From the NCBI RefSeq assembly GCF_014698035.1, contig NZ_JACJSF010000046.1, forward strand, positions 1 through 59,156: 59,156 bases of DNA, written 5' to 3'. Shown piece by piece: positions 44,119 through 54,456 of this stretch; position 1 is the first letter of the stretch; the number at the start of each line of letters is the position of its first letter. Both the position numbers and the translations under genes were made by a program. The notes below the pieces were generated by a model. That model made no database searches, was not told the DNA's origin, and saw only the letters and a list, made by a program, of their open reading frames with translations. The stretch is from Desmonostoc muscorum FACHB-395. GTDB taxonomy: Bacteria > Cyanobacteriota > Cyanobacteriia > Cyanobacteriales > Nostocaceae.

Positions 44119-45249
44119 ATGAGAATTGCCCTATTTACTGAAACCTTTTTACCCAAGGTTGACGGCATTGTAACACGCCTGCGCCATACTGTTGACCATC
44201 TACAGCGTAGTGGTAATCAAGTGCTGGTGATTGCCCCTGATGGAGGCATCACTGAACACAAAGGCGCTAAAGTTTACGGCATTACTGGCTTTCCTCTGCC
44301 ATTGTATCCAGAATTGAAAATGGCACTTCCCCGCCCAGCCATTGGTTATGCTTTAGAAGAGTTTAAGCCAGATGTGATTCATGTTGTAAATCCAGCCGTT
44401 TTGGGTTTAGCTGGCATATTCTACAGCAAAATCCTCAAAATACCCTTAATAGCCTCTTACCATACCCATTTGCCCCAATATCTTCAACATTACGGCTTGG
44501 GGATGCTAGAAGGTTTTCTTTGGGAACTGCTCAAAGGCGCTCATAATCAAGCAGCGTTGAATCTGTGTACCTCCACAGCAATGGTGGAGGAACTTACAGG
44601 ACATGGGATTGAACGTGTAGATTTATGGCAGCGTGGGGTGGATACAGAATTATTTCATCCCGATTTAGCTAATGTAGAGATGCGATCGCGCCTATCCCAA
44701 AATCATCCAGAAAGTCCATTGCTACTTTACGTTGGGCGGCTTTCTGCTGAAAAAGAAATTGAGCGCATCAAACCAATTTTAGAAGCAATTCCCGAAGCGC
44801 GATTAGCATTGGTTGGAGATGGCCCACACCGTCAAGCACTGGAAAAACACTTTGCTGGCACAAATACTTATTTTGTTGGATATCTTATGGGACAAGAATT
44901 AGGTTCTGCCTTTGCGAGTGCTGATGCCTTTATCTTCCCTTCCCGTACAGAAACACTAGGCTTAGTACTACTAGAAGCGATGGCTGCTGGCTGTCCCGTG
45001 GTAGCAGCCCGTTCGGGGGGAATTCCTGATATTGTGACAGACGGGGTAAATGGATATCTTTTTGAGCCAACAGAAGATGTTAAAGGAGCGATCGCTGCTA
45101 CTGTTCGCCTCTTAGAACAAAAAGAACAACGAGACATCATCCGTCAAAATGCTCGCCAGGAAGCAGAAAGTTGGGGTTGGGCAGCTGCCACCAGTCAGCT
45201 ACAAGATTACTACCAGAAGATAATATTTTCTGAGCAGTTGGCAAAATAA
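44119..45249 (+). CDS. sqdX: Sulfoquinovosyldiacylglycerol synthase
   Basis: A 376-residue GT-B fold glycosyltransferase (family GT4) that moves sulfoquinovose from the UDP donor to diacylglycerol. Present are MRIALFTETFLPKVDGIVTR, a HTHLPQYLQHYGLG acceptor-side segment, LYVGRLSAEKEIERIKPILE, and the donor-binding SRTETLGLVLLEAMAAGCPV with the E(X)7E pair. No signal peptide or membrane span; peripheral membrane association is expected. It completes the pathway begun by the upstream sqdB. Confidence 0.95.
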   Translation: MRIALFTETFLPKVDGIVTRLRHTVDHLQRSGNQVLVIAPDGGITEHKGAKVYGITGFPLPLYPELKMALPRPAIGYALEEFKPDVIHVVNPAVLGLAGIFYSKILKIPLIASYHTHLPQYLQHYGLGMLEGFLWELLKGAHNQAALNLCTSTAMVEELTGHGIERVDLWQRGVDTELFHPDLANVEMRSRLSQNHPESPLLLYVGRLSAEKEIERIKPILEAIPEARLALVGDGPHRQALEKHFAGTNTYFVGYLMGQELGSAFASADAFIFPSRTETLGLVLLEAMAAGCPVVAARSGGIPDIVTDGVNGYLFEPTEDVKGAIAATVRLLEQKEQRDIIRQNARQEAESWGWAAATSQLQDYYQKIIFSEQLAK

Positions 45250-45254
45250 GAGGT

Positions 45255-45295
45255 AGGGAGTGGGGAGATGAGGGAGCAGGGGAGGCAGGGAAAGA
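45255..45295. repeat. G-rich short repeat tract
   Basis: GGTAGGGAGTGGGGAG and AGGGAGCAGGGGAGGCAGGG units follow the sqdX stop. Same low-complexity family as 12979-13030. Confidence 0.55.
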
Positions 45296-45433
45296 AGAAT
45301 TAATAACCATACCCTATGCCCAAAATCTAAAATCTAAAATTCTCATGACCGAAACAGACTGATGATACAAGCCCATTTATTTATGGGGATTATTAATTTT
45401 GAATTTTGAATTTTTAATTCGGAGCGAAGCGAC

Positions 45434-48013
45434 GTGACACTCCCCAACCCTGGCAGCGTCTTGGCTACATTAACTGAACTAACTCAAGTTAATCGGACTC
45501 ACGCCTTATTGCGTCGCGTAAAAGATTTATCTGTTAATGAATTTGTTTGCCTACTCGACTTTATAACTGCTGAGTTCCAGCAATTTCTTAGAGCTATTGA
45601 ACTAATCAATAATGAAGCTCTAGAAACTATGTTAGAGAAGGTACTAGAAGCTATCACACTTAAAATAGGTCAAATTCTGCAAGCGGAACACACAGCCATT
45701 TTTTTAGTTGACCATGACAAAGGTCAACTCTGGTCAAAAGTTCCTCAAGATAATACCCAAAAATTCTTAGAAATTCGTACTCCTATGACTGTGGGTATCC
45801 CCGGTCATGTTGCCAGTACAGGTCAATATTTAAATATATCTGAAACTTATACTCATCCTTTATTTAGCCCAGAACTTGAAAAACAAATGGGCTACAAAAT
45901 CCATAATATTTTATGTATGCCTGTTATCAGCAGCAAAAACCAGATTGTTGCGGTAGTTCAACTGGCTAATAAAACCGGGAATGTTCCGTTTAATCATGAT
46001 GATGAAGAACGTTTTCGAGACTTTGCCGCTTCTATTGGGATTATTCTGGAAAGCTGCCAATCTTTTTATGTAGCCGCTCGGAATCAACGAGGCGCAACGG
46101 CTTTGTTACGCGCAACTCAGACATTGGGGCAAAGTCTGGATTTAGAAGCAACTTTGCAAATAGTCATGGAACAAGCTCGAATTTTAATGCAAGCAGACCG
46201 CAGCACGCTGTTTTTATATCGTAAAGAGATGAGCGAACTCTGGACAAAAGTTGCGGCGGCGGCAGATGGCACAAACTTGCTAGAAATTCGTATTCCCGCT
46301 AACCGAGGCATTGCTGGCTATGTGGCTTCTACTGGTCAAGCCTTAAATATTTCCGATGCCTACAAAGACCCCCGCTTTGACCCAAGTACAGATAGAAAAA
46401 CTGGTTATGTGACTCGCAATATTCTATGTTTACCAGTATTTAATTCTGCAAATGAATTAATTGGCGTAACCCAATTAATTAATAAGCAACAAAACAGTTT
46501 TACTGCTTCTGATGAAGAGTTTATGCGGGCTTTTAATATTCAGGCAGGAATTGCCTTAGAAAATGCTCGTCTATTTGAAAATGTATTGTTAGAAAAACAG
46601 TATCAAAAAGACATTTTGCAAAGTCTGTCAGATGCAGTGATTTCTACAGATATGGCAGGTCGAATTGTCACGATTAATGATGCAGCTCTGGAGTTATTGG
46701 GTTGTCCCGTAAAAAACACCAATACCAAAATTAACAAGCTTTTGTGGGAACAAAATTTGATTGGTCGCTTAGTTTGGGAAGTTGTGCCGATTGAAAATCT
46801 CCAAATGCGACTCGAAGATAGTTTAAAAACTGGAGCTAAACATTATGTGCCAGAGCAAACTTTGATGGTGGGAATTTCTCTAGTTAAGAATGCTGTTAGC
46901 GGTAGCGGGACGTTTAGCGCTCAGTACTCAATTTTAGCATTGTGCGATCGCACTAACCCCAATGTGTTCATTCCCTGGAATCTCCCCCTCACACCCGAAT
47001 CTGAGTTTTTTAGCCCTGATGAGGTGCAAACATTAGAACGCAGTACAAATCTCACTGTCAATCCCCTAACTAACCCAGAAGGCGGCGTTCGGGGTGGTTT
47101 GGTGGTGTTGGAAGACATCAGCCAGGAAAAACGGATGAAAACTACCATGTCTCGCTACCTAACGCCTCATGTAGCCGAACAAGTTATGGCTCTGGGAGAA
47201 GATGCTTTAATGGTGGGTGAGCGTAAGGACGTAACCATCTTGTTTTCTGATATCCGAGGCTACACAACACTTACAGAAAATATCGGTGCAGCTGAAGTAT
47301 TATCCTTGCTCAATCAGTATTTTGAAACGATGGTAGAGGCGGTTTTTAACTACGAAGGCACGCTCGATAAGTTTATTGGTGATGCGTTAATGGCGGTATT
47401 TGGTGCGCCGCTACCTCTGACAGAAAATCATGCTTGGAGAGCTGTGCAGTCAGCGTTAGATATGCGACAACGCTTAGAGGAATTTAACCAGCGACGAATT
47501 ATCCAGGCACAGCCACAAATTCATATTGGCATTGGCATTAGTTCTGGAGAAGTGGTTTCGGGTAATATTGGTTCCCGTAAACGGATGGATTATACCGTAA
47601 TTGGAGACAGTGTAAACTTGAGTTCGCGCTTGGAAGCGGTAACTAAAGAATACGGTTGTGATATTATTTTAAGCGAATTTACTTACCAGATGTGCAGCGA
47701 TCGCATTTGGGTGCGCCAGTTAGATAAAATCCGAGTCAAAGGGAAACACCAAGCAGTTAATATCTACGAGTTAATTGGCGATCGCAACACCCCTCTAGAT
47801 GCCAACACCCAAGAGTTTTTGTATCACTATCATACTGGACGCGCTGCTTATTTATCGCGCGACTTCTCCCAAGCGATCGCTTGTTTTAAAGCCGCCAAAT
47901 ACATCCAACCCAAAGACCAAGGTGTTGATATCCACCTAGAACGTGCGCGTAATTATTTACAAAATCCGCCCCCAGAATCATGGGATGGTATTTGGACAAT
48001 GCTTACTAAATAG
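45434..48013 (+). CDS. cyaB1: Adenylate cyclase CyaB1, GAF-GAF-PAS-cyclase
   Basis: An 859-residue class III adenylate cyclase starting at a GTG with GGAG upstream. Order: GAF-A (about 75-205), GAF-B (about 240-385; LFLYRKEMSELWTKV, NRGIAGYVASTGQALNISDA), PAS (about 390-500), catalytic domain (about 595-775) and a C-terminal TPR-like part. The metal site FSDIRGY, adenine-recognising K646 (LDKFIGDALM) and T721 (DYTVIGDSVNLSSRLE) fall on the same residue numbers as Anabaena CyaB1, which is also 859 residues long. In that enzyme the tandem GAFs bind cAMP and activate the cyclase. The same positive feedback is expected here. Confidence 0.94.
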   Translation: MTLPNPGSVLATLTELTQVNRTHALLRRVKDLSVNEFVCLLDFITAEFQQFLRAIELINNEALETMLEKVLEAITLKIGQILQAEHTAIFLVDHDKGQLWSKVPQDNTQKFLEIRTPMTVGIPGHVASTGQYLNISETYTHPLFSPELEKQMGYKIHNILCMPVISSKNQIVAVVQLANKTGNVPFNHDDEERFRDFAASIGIILESCQSFYVAARNQRGATALLRATQTLGQSLDLEATLQIVMEQARILMQADRSTLFLYRKEMSELWTKVAAAADGTNLLEIRIPANRGIAGYVASTGQALNISDAYKDPRFDPSTDRKTGYVTRNILCLPVFNSANELIGVTQLINKQQNSFTASDEEFMRAFNIQAGIALENARLFENVLLEKQYQKDILQSLSDAVISTDMAGRIVTINDAALELLGCPVKNTNTKINKLLWEQNLIGRLVWEVVPIENLQMRLEDSLKTGAKHYVPEQTLMVGISLVKNAVSGSGTFSAQYSILALCDRTNPNVFIPWNLPLTPESEFFSPDEVQTLERSTNLTVNPLTNPEGGVRGGLVVLEDISQEKRMKTTMSRYLTPHVAEQVMALGEDALMVGERKDVTILFSDIRGYTTLTENIGAAEVLSLLNQYFETMVEAVFNYEGTLDKFIGDALMAVFGAPLPLTENHAWRAVQSALDMRQRLEEFNQRRIIQAQPQIHIGIGISSGEVVSGNIGSRKRMDYTVIGDSVNLSSRLEAVTKEYGCDIILSEFTYQMCSDRIWVRQLDKIRVKGKHQAVNIYELIGDRNTPLDANTQEFLYHYHTGRAAYLSRDFSQAIACFKAAKYIQPKDQGVDIHLERARNYLQNPPPESWDGIWTMLTK

Positions 48014-48120
48014 TTATGGGGCATTGGGAATTGGGCATTGGGCATGGTGCATGGGTTATTAATTCTTCTCCCCCTGCTCCCTGTCCCCTTGTCCCCTTGC
48101 CCCCTTGCTCCTCCGCCTCC
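48014..48120. repeat. GGGCATT and CCCCTTGTC short repeats
   Basis: TTGGGCATTGGGCATGG units are followed by CCCTTGTCCCCTTGCCCCC units. The tract lies between cyaB1 and a convergent small gene. Similar paired tracts follow lpxB (56600-56736). Confidence 0.6.
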
Positions 48121-48396
48121 TCAACCTTCAACCTCCCCCTGGTCATCCTGAAACGGATCTTCACCAATTCGCAGTTCTTTCTTTGAGTGTTTCAACTGTT
48201 TCCATAGATCCCTTATTTGTTTGTAAGCTTCACCTGGAGGCAGCTTTCCACCTGTTTCTAAGTTGCAAATGTAGCTTACGCGTTGGGCAAATTCCTGTAG
48301 ATTCGCATTAAAAACCAGGTTTTCTGGCTTTACCTGACCGTAGTAGCGACCACGAGGGTAGAGAAAATCATCCTTATTCACTATTTTGTTCTCCAT
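48121..48396 (-). CDS. Small conserved cyanobacterial protein (DUF7219-like)
   Basis: A 91-residue soluble protein. The pattern DDFLYPRGRYYGQVKPENLV followed by FNANLQEFAQRVSYICNLE and a lysine-rich helix fits a small family found across cyanobacteria, which I recall as DUF7219. No function is established. The C-terminus is acidic. It is convergent with cyaB1. The family number is from memory and less certain than the coding call. Confidence 0.72.
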   Translation of the reverse strand: MENKIVNKDDFLYPRGRYYGQVKPENLVFNANLQEFAQRVSYICNLETGGKLPPGEAYKQIRDLWKQLKHSKKELRIGEDPFQDDQGEVEG

Positions 48397-49096
48397 TTAT
48401 TAATTCACCTTCTATTTGAATGTCTGAAGCGAAATCACTAGCTACCTTAATCTTTATTACTTTCTTCAGACTGGGGAAAAGCAAACCATCCAACTCTTTT
48501 TCCAATTCGTTATGCAGGAATTAGTTGATTCAGATTATGAGACTAGAGGATAAAGCTTGAAATGCTTTTGTTGTAAATGTTACAGAAAAAATGTCTGTTA
48601 AAGTAACTGCTGCTAAAGTAACTAGAGAGAATATTTGATTTTCCTCCCGGTCATCAATTGATCTCATCTTAATTTATGAAGTTCAAATTGTAATTAACTT
48701 CAGTCCAAACCCTGAATTAAAAACTATTAAAACATATAAGTATATCTCACTAAAGCAGTTTTGCAAGAATAGTTACTTTTTAAACAGTAATACTACTGAC
48801 AAGAGGATACTAGAACCAGAGTCACTTGTCCTCTGTTAAAAGTTAGAGATTCAATTGTTAATATTTAGCAACTGGCTAATGAGGGCATTGAGTATTGAAA
48901 AGATACAGAGGGGCGGAGTGCTGCTCTTGCTGAGGGCAAAATTCTCCCTTGTTTACCTCATACTTTTCTGCTCAATTCTCCGCATCCTTACATCCTCTTC
49001 AAAAATCACCGATGGCTAATAGTTAATAACTAAAGATAAAATGGTTAAGCCCGAAAGGACAAAAATCGTCCATCGCCTAGAACTTTAACTGCCACC
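48397..49096. other. 700-bp intergenic before purC
   Basis: AT-rich sequence between divergent genes. I found no coding frame with a signature, no clear riboswitch and no element. A purine-responsive leader was looked for just upstream of purC and not seen. Confidence 0.4.
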
Positions 49097-49834
49097 ATGT
49101 CTGTGAATTCCAAGTTATACGAAGGCAAAGCAAAAATTCTCTATACAACGGACGATCCGGAAGTCTTGTTGGCTGATTTTAAGGACGATGCCACGGCGTT
49201 TAACGCCCAAAAACGTGGCAGTATCCAAGGAAAGGGAAAAATAAATTGTAGCATTTCCAGCCAGCTTTTTAAACAGTTAGAGGCTTATGGTATAAAGACT
49301 CACTTTATCGACAGCCCTACCCCGAATCAGATGCTGGTGAAGGCAGTAAAAATTTTACCCTTAGAAGTAGTTATCAGAAATATTGCAGCTGGCAGTCTGT
49401 GTCAACAAACAGGCTTGCCAGTGGGTACAATTCTGAAACAGCCTTTGGTTGAGTTTTATTACAAAAACGATCACTTAGGAGATCCTTTGCTCACACGCGA
49501 TCGCCTTTACCTGCTAGAACTAGCTACTGCGGAACAAGTAGATGCAATTACACATCTAGCATTGCAAATCAATGAATTTCTCAATAAATTTTGGCAGCAA
49601 TGCGGCATTACCCTAGTAGACTTCAAGCTAGAGTTTGGTTTGGACTCACAACAGCAGTTGCTCTTGGCAGACGAAATTAGCCCCGACACTTGCCGTTTGT
49701 GGGATACCACAGAAGAGGACTCAAATCGCCGGGTAATGGACAAAGACCGCTTTCGCCGAGACTTAGGAAATGTAGAGGATGCTTACCAGGAGGTTTTACA
49801 AAGAGTGCTAAAAGCAGTAGAAACTACAACTTAA
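49097..49834 (+). CDS. purC: SAICAR synthetase
   Basis: A 245-residue enzyme of purine synthesis that joins aspartate to CAIR using ATP. The start KLYEGKAKILYTTDDPEVLL, the central VIRNIAAGSLCQQTGLPVG and EFYYKNDHLGDPLL segments, and the C-terminal LADEISPDTCRLWD with the metal-binding acidic residues are diagnostic. The length is typical of the bacterial single-domain form. The downstream omp85 gene begins 177 bp later on the same strand. Confidence 0.97.
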   Translation: MSVNSKLYEGKAKILYTTDDPEVLLADFKDDATAFNAQKRGSIQGKGKINCSISSQLFKQLEAYGIKTHFIDSPTPNQMLVKAVKILPLEVVIRNIAAGSLCQQTGLPVGTILKQPLVEFYYKNDHLGDPLLTRDRLYLLELATAEQVDAITHLALQINEFLNKFWQQCGITLVDFKLEFGLDSQQQLLLADEISPDTCRLWDTTEEDSNRRVMDKDRFRRDLGNVEDAYQEVLQRVLKAVETTT

Positions 49835-50010
49835 ACAGGTAAAAACCAAAAGGTCAGAAGGAATTATATTTAACTTTTGCCTTTTGCCTTTTGCCTTGTA
49901 AAGTAAAAAAGCAAAAGAAAAAAATTATATTTTGAATTTTACCTTTGGCATGAGGGCATTATTGCCTTGTGATCGTGTGTGTGTGGTCGTGAAGAGGAAT
50001 CATAAGTAAA

Positions 50011-52500
50011 ATGCGTTTATCTCCCGTATTGCTGGCAGCAATAGCAATTACAGTCCCTTTGGGCGGCTCATTGAGTGCAAAAGCAGAAACTGCCAAAACT
50101 TCAAAACAGACAACAGAAGTTTTGACACTAGAAACAAATCAGCAGCCAGAAAAGGACACTAGTCAGCTTGACTCTAGTAAAAATCTCAAATCTCGATCTA
50201 ATCTCACAGGGATTATAGAGGCACAGAAATCTCGGATTGTCGCAGTTTTCCCTGCTAATCCGACACCAATAGTGCCAACCTCCACAACGCCAAAAACTGC
50301 ACAACAAACCCCTCAAATCAATCCCAGCCCAACTCAACAGCCCTCTCCAGCCCCAGACATCCCACCGCCAGAAATTCAACAACCAACGCCTTCCCAAACT
50401 CCTGAGACGACTCCAGTCCCAGAGAACGTTAATCCACCGACAACAGAACCTTTATTACCTACAACTCCAGAACCATCTACCGCTCCAGACGTTCCATTTC
50501 CAGATGGTCAACAACGAACACCTGCTCCAAGACCAGGTGCTACACCCAGTCCGCAGAATGTTAACCCGCCGACAACTCCAGAAAGTACTCAACCCAACAC
50601 AGCCCCGGATGCCAATGACCCCCGCGTACTGGTGTCGGAAGTACTCATTAGATCCCAGTCTGGGCAACTATCACCAGAACTGGAAGAACAAGTTTACAGG
50701 GTAATTCGTACCCAACCAGGACGAACAACAACTCGCAGCCAACTGCAAGAAGATATTAACGCCATCTTTGGTACTGGCTTCTTCTCCAACGTCCAAGCAT
50801 CGCCAGAAGATACCCCCTTGGGAGTGCGGGTGAGCTTTGTTGTACAGCCTAACCCCGTCCTGAGCAAAGTAGAAGTGCAAGCCAATCCTGGCACTGGTGT
50901 TCCCTCTGTACTCCCACCTACTACTGTGGATGAAGTATTTAAGGAGCAGTATGGCAAAATCCTCAACTTGCGTGACTTGCAAGAAGGCATCAAGCAGTTA
51001 AACAAGCGGTATCAAGACCAAGGTTATGTTCTAGCCAACGTCATTGGAGCGCCCCAAGTCTCTGAAAACGGAGTTGTTACCCTACAAGTAGCAGAAGGTG
51101 TAGTAGAGAATATTAGAGTCCGGTTCCGCAATAAAGATGGTCAAGAGACAGACGAGAAGGGACAACCAATTCGTGGACGGACACAAGATTACATCATTAC
51201 CCGAGAATTGGAGTTGAAGCCAGGGCAAACATTCAACCGCAACACGGTGCAAAAAGACCTACAGCGCGTGTATGGACTAGGGCTTTTTGAAGATGTGAAT
51301 GTCTCCCTAGACCCTGGTACTGACCCCAGCAAGGTGGATGTAGTCGTGAATGTAGCGGAACGCAGTAGTGGTTCTATTGCGGCTGGGGCAGGGATTAGTT
51401 CTGCTAGCGGACTTTTTGGAACAGTTAGCTATCAACAGCAAAACCTGAACGGTAGAAACCAAAAACTGGGCGCAGAAGTGCAGGTGGGAGAACGGGAACT
51501 GTTATTTGACGTGCGATATACAGACCCTTGGATTGCGGGAGATCCTTACCGCACTTCCTACACAACCAATCTTTTTCGCCGCAGTTCCATTTCATTGATT
51601 TTTGATGGCAAAGATGAAGATATTAGGACTTTTGACCCAAATAATCCCAGTAATACAGATTCTCAGGATCGCCCCCGCATTCTCCGTCTAGGTGGCGGTG
51701 TCACCTTTACCCGTCCTCTTTCCAGCAATCCTTACAAAACTTCCGTTTGGACTGCCTCAGCAGGTTTACAGTATCAACGAGTTTCCGCCCGTGATGCCGA
51801 TGGCAATCTCAGAAAAACAGGAGCGGTATTCAATGATAATGGAGTTCCGCTCGACGAGAATGGAAACCCCACCGCCAATGGTCAACCAATCTCAGTTCCA
51901 CTGACCGAATCTCCAGGAGGGGAAGACGATTTACTACTGCTGCAACTGGGGGCACAGCGCGATCTCCGTAATAACCCATTGCAACCCACTAGCGGTTCTT
52001 ATCTTCGCTTCGGGGTTGATCAGTCGGTTCCCATCGGACTAGGAAACATTCTTCTCACCAGAGTGCGGGGTAGCTACAGCCAATATTTACCCATTAAGCT
52101 GATTAACCTTACCAAGGGGGCGCAAACCTTAGCATTTAACCTGCAAGCAGGAACCATCCTTGGTGACTTGCCCCCCTACGAAGCCTTTACTCTTGGGGGT
52201 AGCAACTCCGTCCGGGGTTACGAAGAAGGAGCATTAGGTAGTGGACGCTCTTACGTGCAAGCATCAGTTGAATATCGGTTCCCAGTTTTTTCAGTAGTCA
52301 GTGGCGCACTATTTTTTGATCTCGGCAGCGATCTGGGAACCAGTACCAGGGCGGCTGAAGTATTGAACAAAAATGGTAGTGGCTACGGTTATGGTCTTGG
52401 CGTTCGCGTCCAGTCTCCACTGGGGCCAATTCGTATTGACTACGGTGTCAACGATGACGGAGATAGTCGGATTAATTTCGGTATTGGCGAAAGGTTTTAG
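50011..52500 (+). CDS. Omp85/BamA-type outer membrane assembly protein
   Basis: An 829-residue outer membrane protein. A signal peptide (RLSPVLLAAIAITVPLGGSL, then SAKAE) is followed by a long Pro/Thr/Gln-rich linker (about 85-200), three POTRA domains (about 205-450; VLVSEVLIRSQSG, INAIFGTGFFSNVQ, VYGLGLFEDVNVSLDPG) and a 16-strand barrel with VRGYEEGALG and a C-terminal FGIGERF ending in phenylalanine. Three rather than five POTRA domains and the proline-rich region are typical of cyanobacterial Omp85 proteins, which relate to chloroplast Toc75. It inserts outer membrane proteins. The lpx genes follow on the same strand. Confidence 0.94.
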   Translation: MRLSPVLLAAIAITVPLGGSLSAKAETAKTSKQTTEVLTLETNQQPEKDTSQLDSSKNLKSRSNLTGIIEAQKSRIVAVFPANPTPIVPTSTTPKTAQQTPQINPSPTQQPSPAPDIPPPEIQQPTPSQTPETTPVPENVNPPTTEPLLPTTPEPSTAPDVPFPDGQQRTPAPRPGATPSPQNVNPPTTPESTQPNTAPDANDPRVLVSEVLIRSQSGQLSPELEEQVYRVIRTQPGRTTTRSQLQEDINAIFGTGFFSNVQASPEDTPLGVRVSFVVQPNPVLSKVEVQANPGTGVPSVLPPTTVDEVFKEQYGKILNLRDLQEGIKQLNKRYQDQGYVLANVIGAPQVSENGVVTLQVAEGVVENIRVRFRNKDGQETDEKGQPIRGRTQDYIITRELELKPGQTFNRNTVQKDLQRVYGLGLFEDVNVSLDPGTDPSKVDVVVNVAERSSGSIAAGAGISSASGLFGTVSYQQQNLNGRNQKLGAEVQVGERELLFDVRYTDPWIAGDPYRTSYTTNLFRRSSISLIFDGKDEDIRTFDPNNPSNTDSQDRPRILRLGGGVTFTRPLSSNPYKTSVWTASAGLQYQRVSARDADGNLRKTGAVFNDNGVPLDENGNPTANGQPISVPLTESPGGEDDLLLLQLGAQRDLRNNPLQPTSGSYLRFGVDQSVPIGLGNILLTRVRGSYSQYLPIKLINLTKGAQTLAFNLQAGTILGDLPPYEAFTLGGSNSVRGYEEGALGSGRSYVQASVEYRFPVFSVVSGALFFDLGSDLGTSTRAAEVLNKNGSGYGYGLGVRVQSPLGPIRIDYGVNDDGDSRINFGIGERF

Positions 52501-52580
52501 TTTGTCATTAGTCATTAGTCATTGGTCATTGGTTATTAGTGAATCACAAAGGACAAATGACAAAGGACAAATGACAATTA
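52501..52580. repeat. TCATTAG / GGACAAATGACAAA repeats
   Basis: TCATTAG and TCATTGG heptamers followed by two GGACAAATGACAAA units. The two halves are complementary and could pair. It lies between omp85 and lpxC. Confidence 0.7.
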
Positions 52581-52711
52581 GCTTGCTAATTTTGACATTT
52601 ACCTCAATACTGTTCCGATAAAGGGATTAATGACTTTTTTAGGTGAATATCAGGGACTTTACCAAAACAGACGATGAACGATACTAAACAAAATATATTG
52701 ACTTTTCGGCT

Positions 52712-53560
52712 ATGCAACAGCACACTCTAGCAGCCGAAATCACCCAAGTAGGGGTGGGATTGCATAGCGGTGTGAATACCCAGGTGCGAATACTACCAGC
52801 TGAAACGGGAAGTGGACGCTACTTTGTGCGGGTGGATTTACCGGATTTGCCGATTATTCCAGCCCAAGTTGCGGCAGTTAGTCACACTGTTCTCTCAACT
52901 CAGTTGGGAAAGGGTGAGGTATATGTTCGCACGGTAGAACATTTGTTGGCAGCACTTTCGGGTATGGGTGTGGATAATGCCCGGATTGAAATTGATGGGC
53001 CAGAAGTCCCGCTTTTGGATGGTTCCGCAAGTGTGTGGGCAGCCAATATTGCCCAAGTGGGCCTAGTATCACAACCCGTTAACAACCAAGTTCTCTTGAC
53101 TGTTACAGAACCAATATGGGTCTATCAAGGGGATGCCTTTGTATGTGCCCTCCCAGCACCAGAAACCCGTTTTAGTTACGGTATTGATTTTGACCTGCCC
53201 GCCATTGGTAATCAATGGTATAGTTGGTCACTAACCACTGAACTAGAAAAAGCTTCTGCTAGCTTTGCTGCCGAAATTGCTCCTGCCCGTACTTTTGGGT
53301 TACTGCATCAAATTGAACACTTACAAAAAACTGGGTTAATTAAAGGTGGTAGTTTGGATAATGCACTTGTTTGCGGGCCAGAAGGGTGGCTAAATCCCCC
53401 CTTGAGATTTGCAAATGAACCAGTCCGTCATAAAATCTTGGATTTAGTGGGAGATTTGAGTTTATTAGGAGCTTTTCCTCAAGCTCATTTCTTAGCGTAC
53501 AAAGCCAGCCATAATTTACACATTCAACTGGCTCAGAAGATTTTAGATTTTGGATTTTAG
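52712..53560 (+). CDS. lpxC: UDP-3-O-acyl-GlcNAc deacetylase
   Basis: A 282-residue zinc enzyme for the committed step of lipid A synthesis. The first zinc ligand is in VRTVEHLLAALSGMGVDNA, with EVPLLDGSA following. The other ligands and catalytic histidine are in NEPVRHKILDLVGDLSLLG and KASHNLH; KGGSLDNALVCG is also conserved. The protein is slightly shorter than the E. coli enzyme (305). It is the first of four consecutive plus-strand genes for lipid A and fatty acid synthesis. Confidence 0.96.
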   Translation: MQQHTLAAEITQVGVGLHSGVNTQVRILPAETGSGRYFVRVDLPDLPIIPAQVAAVSHTVLSTQLGKGEVYVRTVEHLLAALSGMGVDNARIEIDGPEVPLLDGSASVWAANIAQVGLVSQPVNNQVLLTVTEPIWVYQGDAFVCALPAPETRFSYGIDFDLPAIGNQWYSWSLTTELEKASASFAAEIAPARTFGLLHQIEHLQKTGLIKGGSLDNALVCGPEGWLNPPLRFANEPVRHKILDLVGDLSLLGAFPQAHFLAYKASHNLHIQLAQKILDFGF

Positions 53561-53658
53561 ATTTTGAATTTGCTCTAAAGCTTAAAATTCAGGATTATTA
53601 AGGTTTCGATCTACGCTTGCCTGCTAGACTTTCAGATGAAAAATTAACTATAGGGCCA

Positions 53659-54189
53659 ATGTCAATCCTCACTGAAGTGAATACTATCGATCCAACTACA
53701 TCTACATCTACCGAACTACAGGGTATAAATGAGACTGCGATCGCCTCTGAAATAAAAACAACTTTCACATCTGAAGAAATTCAAAAATTATTACCCCACC
53801 GCTACCCATTTTTACTTGTAGATAAAATAATTGACTACGTTCCAGGTAAAAAAGCTGTTGGCGTTAAAAATGTTACTATCAACGAAAACTATTTCCAAGG
53901 ACATTTCCCCGGCCGTCCACTGATGCCAGGGGTGCTAATTGTCGAAGCAATGGCACAAGTTGGGGGCATTGTTCTCACTCAAATGTCTTCGGTAGAAGGC
54001 GGGCTATTTGTTTTCGCTGGTATCGATAAAGTTCGCTTTCGCCGCCAGGTCGTACCGGGGGATCAACTAGTCATGACAGTGGAACTGTTATGGGTAAAAC
54101 AACGTCGTTTCGGTAAGATGCAAGGTCGTGCCGAAGTTGACGGTCAACTTGCTTGTGAAGGGGAATTAATGTTTTCTCTAGTCAACTAA
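53659..54189 (+). CDS. fabZ: 3-hydroxyacyl-ACP dehydratase FabZ
   Basis: A 176-residue hot-dog fold enzyme from the ATG at 53659; a TTG 14 codons upstream is less likely. The core begins at EIQKLLPHRYPFLLVDKI and carries the catalytic pair in NYFQGHFPGRPLMPGVLIVEAMAQVGG (His and Glu). About 35 threonine-rich residues precede the core and are not part of the family fold. It dehydrates 3-hydroxyacyl-ACP in fatty acid synthesis and competes with LpxA for 3-hydroxyacyl-ACP, which is why the two are often neighbours. Confidence 0.96.
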   Translation: MSILTEVNTIDPTTSTSTELQGINETAIASEIKTTFTSEEIQKLLPHRYPFLLVDKIIDYVPGKKAVGVKNVTINENYFQGHFPGRPLMPGVLIVEAMAQVGGIVLTQMSSVEGGLFVFAGIDKVRFRRQVVPGDQLVMTVELLWVKQRRFGKMQGRAEVDGQLACEGELMFSLVN

Positions 54190-54456
54190 AAGTTTGCTTT
54201 CGTGGTGTGGGCATAGCCGTGAAATGCCCTTACTGAATCCTACAAAAGGATAACAGTAAAAAAAAATCCACAACAGCATCTGATAATTTCTTGATTTTCG
54301 ATGCCCTCTCTACGAGATGCTACTCGAACACACTTAACTTGCTTTGCCCGACACTTTCGTTCACTGAAATACTTCACGCTCTACCAGTCGCCTTGATGGG
54401 GCGGTAGTTTGTATAAATCTCTTAACCAGATTAACACGCTGCCTTAGAAACCCTAT